A stretch of DNA of 64,000 nucleotides from Desulfomicrobium apsheronum (lineage in GTDB: Bacteria > Desulfobacterota > Desulfovibrionia > Desulfovibrionales > Desulfomicrobiaceae). The position numbers and the translations under genes are program-made. A model generated the notes under the pieces. That model did not search any database. It was given only the letters and a program-made list of their open reading frames with translations, and was not told where the DNA came from. The stretch spans positions 186,001 to 250,000 of the forward strand of contig NZ_FORX01000002.1 in NCBI RefSeq assembly GCF_900114115.1. The letters are read 5' to 3'. This document shows positions 37,128 to 44,842 of this stretch, in pieces; positions within the stretch are counted from its first letter, which is position 1, and every line of letters starts with the position of its first letter.

Positions 37128-38030
37128 ATGGTAGGCACCTTGCGGCAGGCTCTGGACTTGCTCGGTGGCGTGATCCTGGGCAAGGATACTCAGCTGCGCC
37201 TTTCCCTGGCCTGTCTTCTGGCCCGTGGACACCTCCTGATCGAGGACATTCCCGGCATCGGCAAGACGACTTTGGCCAAGGCCCTGGCCGTGGTGCTAGG
37301 CCTTGAATTCAAGCGGGTGCAGTTCACCAACGACCTCCTGCCGGCGGATGTGCTGGGAGTCTCGGTCTTTGACGCGGCCGAGTCCTCCTTCGTCTTCCAT
37401 CCCGGTCCGGTCTTCACCAACGTGCTCCTGGCCGACGAGATCAACCGGGGCACGCCGCGCACCCAGAGCGCGCTTCTTGAGGTCATGGAAGAGCAGCAGG
37501 TCAGCCTGGACAACAGCACGCGCCTGCTGCCCAGGCCCTTTTTCGTTCTGGCCACCCAGAACGCCCTGGACCAGGCCGGAACCTACCCGCTGCCGGAGTC
37601 GCAGCTGGACCGCTTTCTTTTCCGCATCAGCCTTGGCTATCCCGATCTCGATTCCGAACTGGAGCTTCTTGGGCGCAGTCAGACCGCAGGCCGCCCGGTA
37701 CTGCCCGAGGCGGTCAGCAACGCTGACGAGGTTCTCGATCTGCAGGAACGCGTCGATCATGTTCGCACCAGCGCCGCGCTGCTGCGTTACGTGCGCGATC
37801 TTTTGGATTGGACCAGAACGGGCGGGCGGTTCGTCAACGGCCTCTCCCCCCGCGCCGGGCAGGCGCTGGTCCGAGCGGCCCGCGCCTGGGCCTTTCTCGA
37901 CGGCCGGGATTTCGTGCTGCCCGAGGACGTGCAGGCCGTTTTCCCCAGCCTCGCCGGACACAGATTGCGTTCGGCAGACGGTTCAGGGGTTGACCTGACC
38001 GCCATTCTGGCCGCGGTGCCCATCCCCTGA
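37128..38030 (+). CDS. MoxR-family AAA+ ATPase
   Basis: A 300-residue MoxR ATPase. Walker A is EDIPGIGKTT (about 40-50), Walker B is VLLADEINR, and ATQNALDQAGTYPLPESQLDRF covers the sensor and arginine-finger region. MoxR proteins act as chaperones, usually encoded with DUF58 proteins. Here it heads the moxR-DUF58-transglutaminase set, a conserved module thought to serve envelope protein maturation. The start codon directly follows the dapB stop. Confidence 0.9.
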   Translation: MVGTLRQALDLLGGVILGKDTQLRLSLACLLARGHLLIEDIPGIGKTTLAKALAVVLGLEFKRVQFTNDLLPADVLGVSVFDAAESSFVFHPGPVFTNVLLADEINRGTPRTQSALLEVMEEQQVSLDNSTRLLPRPFFVLATQNALDQAGTYPLPESQLDRFLFRISLGYPDLDSELELLGRSQTAGRPVLPEAVSNADEVLDLQERVDHVRTSAALLRYVRDLLDWTRTGGRFVNGLSPRAGQALVRAARAWAFLDGRDFVLPEDVQAVFPSLAGHRLRSADGSGVDLTAILAAVPIP

Positions 38031-38051
38031 ACGCCGCGCGGGGAGAACAGC

Positions 38052-38999
38052 ATGGTTTTGCCACGGTTCATCCGTAATCTGATCCTGGCGCGGCAACGCG
38101 CGGATCTGCCCCTGCGCCTGAATCGGCGGCGGATTTACATCCTGCCCACCCGGGCCGGGACGGTCTTTGCCTTTTTTCTTCTGGCCATGCTCATCGCAGC
38201 CATCAACTATACCAATAACCTGGCCTTTTTGCTTACTTTTCTGCTGGGCAGCATTTCCATTCTTTCCGCCATCCATGCCTACGCCAACCTGGCCGGACTT
38301 GAGGTCGAGGCCGGGCGGCTCTTTCCGGCCTACTGCCTGGATGACGCGCGGTTACAGCTCTTTTTCCGGGCCGCGGGCCGGGAGCGCAGGCGTCTTTGCG
38401 TGCGCATCGGAGCGGCGGAGGCCGAGTTTTCCCTCCATGCCGGGGCCGGACTTGAGATGGATCTGAGCGTTCCGACCTCAAAGCGTGGCCTCTTGCCCCT
38501 GGGACAGGTCGTGATCAGTACCCGCTATCCTCTGGGGCTCTTTCGCGCCTGGTCCCCCCTTGTCCTTCCCGTGACCGGACTGGTCTACCCCAGACCCCTG
38601 GTCGTCGACAGGATGGACCGGCACCAGTTGCTGGGAGACGGCGATGAGGGAGGGCTCGGGATCGTCAGCCAGTCCGGAGAGTTCGGCGGCGTGCGACCCT
38701 ATCGTCCGGAAGACGGACTGTCCCGGGTTTCCTGGAAGGCCTCGGCCAAGGGCGCGGGCTTGTTTTCCAAGGAATTTCGGTCCGGCGTGGCCAGGACTCT
38801 TGTCTTTGACTGGGACGAGGTCCGGGCGTCCGGCTACGAGGAGCGCATCAGCCTTTTGGCCGGACTGGTGCGGGAAGCGGAGCGCGAAGGCATAAGCTAC
38901 GGGCTGCGGTTGCCGGGGCTGATGATCGAGCCGGGCAGCGGCGCAGGACAGGCGCATCGCTGCCTGGAGGCCCTGGCCTTGCTCCCGGAGGGGCCATGA
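38052..38999 (+). CDS. DUF58 family membrane protein
   Basis: A 315-residue DUF58 protein. Two close membrane segments (about 38-75: GTVFAFFLLAMLIAAINY and LAFLLTFLLGSISIL) are followed by a cytoplasmic region with the family motif FGGVRPYRPEDGLSRVSWKASAKG (about 212-235), including the conserved Arg, Asp and Trp. It is the standard partner of MoxR ATPases. The stop overlaps the next start as ATGA. Confidence 0.88.
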   Translation: MVLPRFIRNLILARQRADLPLRLNRRRIYILPTRAGTVFAFFLLAMLIAAINYTNNLAFLLTFLLGSISILSAIHAYANLAGLEVEAGRLFPAYCLDDARLQLFFRAAGRERRRLCVRIGAAEAEFSLHAGAGLEMDLSVPTSKRGLLPLGQVVISTRYPLGLFRAWSPLVLPVTGLVYPRPLVVDRMDRHQLLGDGDEGGLGIVSQSGEFGGVRPYRPEDGLSRVSWKASAKGAGLFSKEFRSGVARTLVFDWDEVRASGYEERISLLAGLVREAEREGISYGLRLPGLMIEPGSGAGQAHRCLEALALLPEGP

Positions 39000-40933
39000 T
39001 CCACGACAAACGCCGCTTCAGCGTGACCCTGCTGGCTCTGGCCCTGGCCTTTGCACCGCATCTGCCCCGCGTGCCGGTCTTTGTCGGCGCGTTCGTCTGC
39101 GCGGCCTGGGGCTACGCCCTCGGGATGCAATACCGGGGCTGGCCCGTTCCGCCCCGATGGCTGCGCGTCATCCTGGCCCTCTGCTGTCTTGCCCTGGTGC
39201 TCTTCACCTATGGCCGGTCCTTCGGACGCGACGCCGGGGTGGCCCTGCTGTCCCTCATGCTTGGGCTAAAAGCCGTGGAAAGCAAGTCTGTGCGGGACAT
39301 GCTGGCCCTACTTTTTCTGGCCTATTTCGTGGTCGTGACCAACGTGCTTTACTCCCAAACCCTGGTCATGAGTGCGTACATGTTTTTTTCGGTGATGGCC
39401 GTGACCGCTGCCCTGGTCCACCTGCATTCCGGCGAATCCCGCCTGCTCCCGGACCTGAGGCGTGGCGGTCTGCTCCTTGTTCAGGCCCTGCCCCTGGCCC
39501 TGCTTCTTTTTGTCTTCTTTCCGCGTCTGCAGGGCGCTCTCTGGGGCGTGCACGACGAGCGCGACGAAGGCGTCAGCGGGTTCAGCGACACTCTTGAACC
39601 GGGTTCAGTGGCCAGTCTGTCCCTGTCACGGGAGGTGGCTTTCAGGGTCGACTTTCCAGGAGCCATTCCCGATCGTGACAGCCTCTACTGGCGCGGTCTG
39701 GTGCTGGACAGCTTTGACGGCTTGACCTGGTTCCGGGATCTTCCTTACGAAGTCGCGGGCTCACGCGACGGGGGGGGGGGCGAGGGAGGCGTGCCCTACA
39801 CGCTGACCATGGAGCCGCACAACCGGGAGTGGGTTTTCGCCCTTGACCTGCCCGTGCTCGCCCCCAGAGGCACGGTGCTCCGCTCCGATCAGACCCTGGC
39901 CAGCATGCGCATGGTCCGCTCGCGGGTGCGCTATGAACTCGTCTCGGTGCTGACTCCCGGTCCCGCGCCTGTTCCCGGACCGTCGTGGACCGCGTTGCCC
40001 GATGGCGGCAATCCCAGGGCTCGAGCCCTGGCGGTTCAATGGAAGGAGGCGGGCCTCTCTCCGGACGCGATGGTCGCGGCCGCGCTGGATTTTTTCAGGG
40101 AGGGCGGGTTCGTGTACAGCCTGCGTCCCGGAGCCATGGATCAAGATATCGTCGATCAGTTTTTGTTTGCAACCCGGCTGGGATATTGCGAACATTACTC
40201 CTCGGCCCTGGCCTTTCTGCTTCGCGCCGCCGGAATTCCGGCCCGGGTCGTGGTCGGCTATCAGGGCGGGGAGGAGAATCCCATGGGTGGGTACCTCATC
40301 GTCCGTCAGTCAGACGCCCACGCCTGGGTCGAAGTCTGGATCGACGGGCGCTGGCTGCGCGTGGACCCAACCTCCGTGGTTGCCCCGCAGCGGCTGGTGA
40401 CGGGCGTGGAGACCTTCGTACCCCAGGGCCGGGGTGTCGTGCTGCCCGAAGGTGTCCGGGCCCTGCGCAAGGTGGGACGTTTTTTTCAACTGGGATGGGA
40501 CGCGGCCAACAACTCCTGGAATCAATGGGTGCTTGGCTTCAGCCATGAACGGCAGCGCGGCTTGTGGGAGCGTCTGGGCCTCGATCCCGCCACCCGGGCC
40601 GGAGCCGGAAAATTGGCCGGCATCCTGGCCGTGGGGCTATGTACCGTTCTGGGCGTTGTGATCGGCTTCATGCTGCGGGCGCGTCGTGACCGACGGGATC
40701 CGGTCGTGTCCTTGTACGCCCGCTTTTGCCGTAAACTGGAAAAACACGGATTGCCCAGAGGTCCTGCCGAGGGACCGCGCGATTTCGCCCGGCGCATTGG
40801 CTCGCTACGTCCCGATCTGGCCCAGCCTGTCAGGGATATTGCTGACGGCTACGTGGCGCTGCGTTATAGCGGCCGGGGAGACCTTGCGGCATTCAAGAGG
40901 CTCATTGACGAATTCATGGGGAGAAAGAATTGA
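38996..40933 (+). CDS. TgpA-like membrane transglutaminase (DUF3488-transglutaminase)
   Basis: A 645-residue protein: about six N-terminal membrane segments (1-180, DUF3488 type), an extracytoplasmic transglutaminase-like domain with the triad C398 (YCEHYSS), H442 (DAHAW) and D457 (VDPTS), another membrane helix at about 543-562, and a cytoplasmic DUF4129-like tail. It resembles the Pseudomonas TgpA, an envelope protein required for viability. It completes the moxR-DUF58-tgpA operon. An 11-G tract codes for Gly residues near position 260, where slippage would shift the frame before the catalytic domain. Confidence 0.88.
   Translation: MIHDKRRFSVTLLALALAFAPHLPRVPVFVGAFVCAAWGYALGMQYRGWPVPPRWLRVILALCCLALVLFTYGRSFGRDAGVALLSLMLGLKAVESKSVRDMLALLFLAYFVVVTNVLYSQTLVMSAYMFFSVMAVTAALVHLHSGESRLLPDLRRGGLLLVQALPLALLLFVFFPRLQGALWGVHDERDEGVSGFSDTLEPGSVASLSLSREVAFRVDFPGAIPDRDSLYWRGLVLDSFDGLTWFRDLPYEVAGSRDGGGGEGGVPYTLTMEPHNREWVFALDLPVLAPRGTVLRSDQTLASMRMVRSRVRYELVSVLTPGPAPVPGPSWTALPDGGNPRARALAVQWKEAGLSPDAMVAAALDFFREGGFVYSLRPGAMDQDIVDQFLFATRLGYCEHYSSALAFLLRAAGIPARVVVGYQGGEENPMGGYLIVRQSDAHAWVEVWIDGRWLRVDPTSVVAPQRLVTGVETFVPQGRGVVLPEGVRALRKVGRFFQLGWDAANNSWNQWVLGFSHERQRGLWERLGLDPATRAGAGKLAGILAVGLCTVLGVVIGFMLRARRDRRDPVVSLYARFCRKLEKHGLPRGPAEGPRDFARRIGSLRPDLAQPVRDIADGYVALRYSGRGDLAAFKRLIDEFMGRKN
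39770..39780 (+). repeat. 11-G homopolymer inside the transglutaminase gene
   Basis: Eleven consecutive G at codons about 258-262 (RDGGGGEGG) in the loop between the membrane part and the transglutaminase core. Poly-G tracts of this length are typical contingency sites; gain or loss of one G would truncate the protein upstream of its catalytic triad. Confidence 0.8.
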
Positions 40934-41163
40934 TGGAAGAAAAAAAGGGTGCCCTGGTGCCGGTGGAAAAGAGGGAAGAGGCTCCGATCACGCCGGTGGA
41001 GCAGGAATACGAGCACGCCAAGTCATACTTCAAGGAATCGACGCTTCAGGCGGCCAAGGTCAACGCGGCGTTGCTGACCGTGCTGGGGGTGTTCGTGGTG
41101 CGGGGAATCCGGTATGCTTGGGAAGCCTTGAGCTGCCGTTTTCCATGGCGCAGGAAAAAGTGA
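40933..41163 (+). CDS. Small single-helix membrane protein
   Basis: A 76-residue protein with a charged N-terminal half (EEKKGALVPVEKREEAPITPVEQEYEHA when split, residues 2-30), one probable membrane or amphipathic helix (AALLTVLGVFVVRGIRYAW, about 46-64) and a basic end. The ATG shares a base with the stop of the transglutaminase gene, so it should be translated with the operon. I do not recognise a family. A small accessory subunit for the MoxR-DUF58-TgpA module is an inference from position. Confidence 0.6.
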   Translation: MEEKKGALVPVEKREEAPITPVEQEYEHAKSYFKESTLQAAKVNAALLTVLGVFVVRGIRYAWEALSCRFPWRRKK

Positions 41164-41200
41164 AGGCGCCCCTAGGCGCCTTGGAATTCGTTTTTTTTAG
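41163..41200 (+). terminator. Terminator after the MoxR-transglutaminase operon
   Basis: Perfect 8-bp stem AAGGCGCC (41163-41170) / GGCGCCTT (41175-41182), loop CCTA, then GGAATTCG and eight T. The T-run is separated from the stem by 8 bases, so efficiency is uncertain. It overlaps the stop of the convergent gene. Confidence 0.6.
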
Positions 41201-41760
41201 CGTTGGCCCAGAATTCCGGCCTTGAATTTTTCACCCGGTCCGGGTTTGGGCCCGATCCAGCAGGCGAGCAGGGCATCGTTGAAATCCTTGCCCGGGATCA
41301 CGCCCTTGAGCTGGTCACGCACCACGATTCTGGTTCCAGCCGCCGGATCATACAGGCAGCTCAGGGTCTCGCCCTTGTTCATGGTTTCCATAAAGCTCCC
41401 GAGTGTCGCGAAGCGCTCCTTGAGGGATGCATCGGCGGCGGGAGTGTTGGCCTCCAGCCCGTCCAGCCATGCGCTGGAGATCTTTTCGGCTTCGACCTTG
41501 CGCAGAAAATGCATGGTCATGCCCCGGGGAGCATCCGTGGTCAGGATCGTCCCGGAGTCTGTGGAGGGCGCGGTCAGGTAGAGCCCGGCTGCATAGACGT
41601 CGAAGAAGGTGAAGGTGCGCATCCCGAGACCGTTCAAGGTCAGGGTGGATTCACCCAGCGTGAGCTGGTCGGACAGGGTGACGTCACCGATCCGGCCGCC
41701 CGAGGCTGGGGATGCGATGCTCAGAATGATCATGCACATGAAGATGTATTTGCGAATCAT
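41197..41760 (-). CDS. Chalcone-isomerase-like exported protein
   Basis: A 187-residue protein with a signal peptide (YIFMCMIILSIASPASGG) and a chalcone isomerase-like domain: LTLNGLGMRTFTFFDVYAAGLYL near the start, MTMHFLRKVEAEKISSAWLDGL in the middle, and NDALLACWIGPKPG at the end. Bacterial members are exported; a fatty-acid-binding or lipid-related role has been suggested, and flavonoid chemistry is unlikely. The ATG at 41760 is preferred over 41784 because GGG precedes it at a suitable distance and the shorter form has a standard signal peptide. Confidence 0.8.
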   Translation of the reverse strand: MIRKYIFMCMIILSIASPASGGRIGDVTLSDQLTLGESTLTLNGLGMRTFTFFDVYAAGLYLTAPSTDSGTILTTDAPRGMTMHFLRKVEAEKISSAWLDGLEANTPAADASLKERFATLGSFMETMNKGETLSCLYDPAAGTRIVVRDQLKGVIPGKDFNDALLACWIGPKPGPGEKFKAGILGQR

Positions 41761-41864
41761 GAGTGAACCCTTTATTGCTATCATGTTGAAATATTGAAAT
41801 TGTCTTGCTGGAAAGTTGCTAGTGTTGAGCGTTCGCTTAGCATTGGTTTTGCAAAATGAAAAGG

Positions 41865-41884
41865 GGGTGATGACGTTATCACCC
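41865..41884 (+). promoter_or_regulatory. Leader hairpin upstream of the metallophosphoesterase gene
   Basis: Perfect 7-bp inverted repeat GGGTGAT (41865-41871) / ATCACCC (41878-41884) with a 6-base loop, 14 bases before the ATG at 41898. There is no T-tract, so it is more likely an operator or an mRNA structure that limits translation than a terminator. Confidence 0.4.
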
Positions 41885-41897
41885 TGGCGGAGAATGC

Positions 41898-42617
41898 ATG
41901 CTGGTCGCGATTCTTTCGGATATTCACGGCAACATCGAAGCCCTGGACGCTGTCTGGCAGGACATGGCTCCGCTACCTGTCGAACGGATCGTGAGTCTGG
42001 GCGATGTAGTCGGCTACGGGCCGAATCCCGAAGAAGCCGTCATCTCGGTGCGCGAGCATGACGTAGTGTGCTGCATGGGCAACCATGAACTCGGCATCGT
42101 CAACGCGACGGAGCGCGCCTGGTTCAACTCCACGGCGCAAAAGGGACTGGGCCTGACCGCGAGCCTGCTGTCTTCCGAGAGTTTGCACTACATCGGCTCC
42201 CTGCCCCGTTTTCTGTGCCACGCCGGGGCCAGGTTCGTGCACGGGTTCCCGCCTGACAGCGTGACCACCTATCTGTTCCAGGTCGATGATGCGGCCCTTG
42301 AGCGCTGGTTTGCGCAAGGTGAGGCGCTGACCTTTGTCGGGCACACCCACGAGCTGGGTCTGGTTGGCTGGGACGGGACCGAGGTCGTGCGTAAGGATCT
42401 TGGGCGGGAGAGGTTCATGCTGGACGGGAATCCCTGCGTCATCAACGCGGGCAGCGTCGGACAGCCCCGAGACGGAAACAACAACGCCAAATACCTGCTC
42501 TGGAATACCCAGACGGGCCTGATCGAAGTGCGCTTCGTCCCCTACGACATCGAGCGCACCGTGGCCAAAATCCGCGAGCGGGGATTTCCAGACTTTTACG
42601 CCACGAGGCTCTGGTGA
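41898..42617 (+). CDS. Calcineurin-like metallophosphoesterase
   Basis: A 239-residue metallophosphatase with the full motif set: SDIHGN at the N-terminus, GDVVGYGPNP (about 35-44), GNHE (about 60-63), a His in RFVHGFPP, and FVGHTHELG (about 147-155), then INAGSVGQPRD. This is the YfcE/PP2A-like group that acts on phosphodiesters or phosphoproteins. Its stop overlaps the start of a Ser/Thr kinase gene, which suggests that the two act on the same target. A leader hairpin lies just upstream. Confidence 0.88.
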   Translation: MLVAILSDIHGNIEALDAVWQDMAPLPVERIVSLGDVVGYGPNPEEAVISVREHDVVCCMGNHELGIVNATERAWFNSTAQKGLGLTASLLSSESLHYIGSLPRFLCHAGARFVHGFPPDSVTTYLFQVDDAALERWFAQGEALTFVGHTHELGLVGWDGTEVVRKDLGRERFMLDGNPCVINAGSVGQPRDGNNNAKYLLWNTQTGLIEVRFVPYDIERTVAKIRERGFPDFYATRLW

Positions 42618-43918
42618 CCATGAAGATCGGGCGCTACAATATTTTGGGAGGCCTTGGTCGGGGCGGCATGGGCGGGGTCTACAAGGTCCGGCACCAGGCT
42701 CTGGGGCGGGTCATGGCCCTGAAGCTTCTGCAGCCCCACGAGCTGCTGAACGAGCTTATGGGCGAGGAAGCTGTAAGGTCCGCTTTTTTACGTGAGGCAA
42801 GGCTCCTGGGTTCATGCGAGCATCGCAACATCGCCTCGGCCCTCGATCTGGACGAGGACCGGGGGCGGCCCTTCATGGTCCTTGAGTACCTGTGCATGAA
42901 CGCGGGCGGTCTCATCGGCGAAGGGCGCGTGGTCGAGGACGTGACGCGGGCCGTGCCGCCGCGCACCGCCCTTGATTTCGTGCGTCAGACCCTGGACGGA
43001 CTGGAATATCTGCACGGCCGGGGCATCGTCCATCTCGACGTCAAGCCCGGCAACCTGATGCTCGGCGGCGACGGGACGATCAAGCTCATCGACCTTGGTC
43101 TGTCACGACTGCGCGGTGAGGTCTGGGTCAAGCCGAAGGGTCTCAAGATCGGTTCTCCGTATTACGCCGCACCGGAACAGGAAGACAGCCCCGAGAAGGC
43201 GGACGAGCGGGCCGACCTTTATGCCGTGGGGGTGGTCCTGCATCGTCTGGTCAGCGGATTTTTGCCCGTGGACGGCCTGGCTGATTCGCCCGTCCTTTCC
43301 GGAGCGTGGCGGGAATTTTTCACGCGGGCCCTGGCCGATGATCCCGATGCGCGCTTTCAGGATGCAGGCGCCATGCGCGATGCCCTGGCGGTGCTGGAAG
43401 CAGATCTGCAAAGACGTTCAAGCAATGACTGCGTGCTGCCGGAGCCTGTCTGTACCGTCATGGGCAGGTTGCGCTCGACGCCGCTGCGCACCGGCGTTGG
43501 GCCGCGTCCCTTTGATTTTCTGGACGAGCTGTACCGCCCGCTGGCCTATCACGATGGAGAACTCGAAGAGGTCGCGGACGGATGGCTGGACCGATGCACC
43601 GGCCTGCTCTGGGGGCCCGTCTCCCCCTGGCCCATGACCTGGGACGAAGGCATGGCCTCCGCAGCTTCCGGGGCGTCGGGGGGCGAGGCGGCCGAAGGCT
43701 GGCGCATGCCCACGGTAGAGGAGCTGGTCTCCTTGCTGCGGCCCGGACTGGCGCTGGATGAGTTTTGTCACAGGCCCTTTGGCGACAGGTACTTATGGCT
43801 CTGGACAGGGGATCGGCGCAGTTATACATCGGCCTGGTTCGTCGATGTAGGGGGAGGCGCGGTGCTGGCCCAGGACCGGAGCTGCCGTTTTCATGTCCGG
43901 CTGGTCCGGTCCGTGTGA
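42614..43918 (+). CDS. Ser/Thr protein kinase with C-terminal DUF1566-like domain
   Basis: A 434-residue protein. The Hanks-type kinase domain (about 5-270) has the glycine loop GGLGRGGMGGV, Lys37 in ALKLLQ, the catalytic loop HLDVKPGN (His140, Asp142, an HLD variant of HRD), the metal motif DLGLSR in place of DFG, and APEQ. After a linker, the C-terminal 110 residues (DRCTGLLWGPVSPWPMTWDEG and GWRMPTVEELVSL onward) match DUF1566/Lcl-type modules, here apparently cytoplasmic because no membrane helix is visible. GTG at 42614 overlaps the phosphatase stop; ATG at 42620 is an alternative. The kinase-phosphatase pair probably forms a signalling switch. Confidence 0.88.
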   Translation: MTMKIGRYNILGGLGRGGMGGVYKVRHQALGRVMALKLLQPHELLNELMGEEAVRSAFLREARLLGSCEHRNIASALDLDEDRGRPFMVLEYLCMNAGGLIGEGRVVEDVTRAVPPRTALDFVRQTLDGLEYLHGRGIVHLDVKPGNLMLGGDGTIKLIDLGLSRLRGEVWVKPKGLKIGSPYYAAPEQEDSPEKADERADLYAVGVVLHRLVSGFLPVDGLADSPVLSGAWREFFTRALADDPDARFQDAGAMRDALAVLEADLQRRSSNDCVLPEPVCTVMGRLRSTPLRTGVGPRPFDFLDELYRPLAYHDGELEEVADGWLDRCTGLLWGPVSPWPMTWDEGMASAASGASGGEAAEGWRMPTVEELVSLLRPGLALDEFCHRPFGDRYLWLWTGDRRSYTSAWFVDVGGGAVLAQDRSCRFHVRLVRSV

Positions 43919-43944
43919 AACAGGGTGGCCGGTGCAATCGTGGG

Positions 43945-44815
43945 AGGGGAGGGCGAAAAATTTTTCGCCCCTACACCGTCCCAACACGGTGCCTGCACGG
44001 TGCCAACACGGTGCCAAGACGGTGCCAACACGGCCCTCCCACACCAATACGGTAACACCGTAGTTGGGCAGACCTACGTGTCTGCCCAACCTCGGTGTAA
44101 GGCGAGAGGAACACGTAGGGCCGCATGGAAGAAGGGCGACCACGCAGGGTCGCCCCTACGGTATGTATATACCGAATCGTTGCGACCACGGTATGCATAT
44201 ATCGGATCATGCCGACCATGTGATGACAAATACCAGGGCGCAACATCGTAGGGGCAGACCTACGTGTCTGCCCAACCTCGGTGTAAGGCGAGAGGAACAC
44301 GCAGGGCCGCATGGAAGAAGGGCGACCACGCAGGGTCGCCCCTACGGTATGCATGTATCGGATCATGGTGGGCGCGGTATGCATGTATCGGATCATGACG
44401 GGCATGCGCGATGATGGATTCCAGGGCGTAACGCCGTAGGGGCGAAAAATTTTTCGCCCCTATACCGTCCCAACACGGTGCCTGCACGGTGCCAAGACGG
44501 TGCCAACACGGCCCCAACACCGCCCACACCGACACCGCACCACCGTAGGGGCAGACCTGCGTGTCTGCCCAACCTCGGTGTAAGGCGAGAGGAACACGCA
44601 GGGTCGCATGGAAGAAGGGCGGCCACGCAGGGCCGCCCCTACGGTATGTATATACCGAATCGTTGCGACCACGGTATGCATATATCGGATCATGCCGACC
44701 ATGCGATGACGAATACCAGGGCGCAACATCGTAGGGGCAGACCTACGTGTCTGCCCAATCTCGGTGCAAGGACGCAAGGCGCAACACCGTAGGGGCGAAA
44801 AATTTTTCGCCCCCC
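43945..44815. repeat. Complex hairpin-rich intergenic repeat block
   Basis: This 0.9-kb non-coding stretch consists of recurring modules. (A) The palindrome GGGCGAAAAA/TTTTTCGCCC occurs at 43951-43970, 44439-44460 and 44792-44813. (B) An 11-bp tandem (AACACGGTGCC) occurs five times from 43983 and four times from 44472. (C) The hairpin GGGCAGAC/GTCTGCCC occurs four times (near 44068, 44252, 44551 and 44740). (D) GGGCGACC/GGTCGCCC occurs at 44134 and 44320, with a covaried GGGCGGCC/GGCCGCCC at 44617. (E) Near-palindromes of the CGGTATGCATATATCGG type occur six times. Many modules share outer GTAGGGGC or GCCCCTAC. No transposase or protein gene is present; open frames here are repeat artefacts. 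Confidence 0.9.
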
Positions 44816-44825
44816 CCCCCCCCCC
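44810..44825 (+). repeat. 16-C homopolymer upstream of the LysE-family gene
   Basis: Sixteen consecutive C at the right arm of the last repeat palindrome, 6 bases before GGAGG and 17 before the GTG start. Length changes here could alter promoter spacing or translation. Confidence 0.85.
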
Positions 44826-44842
44826 AATCACGGAGGATAATC

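Noticed and set aside
43945-44815. Possible CRISPR array
   Set aside because: Repeats differ in type, length and spacing, spacers are themselves repeated, and no cas gene is near.
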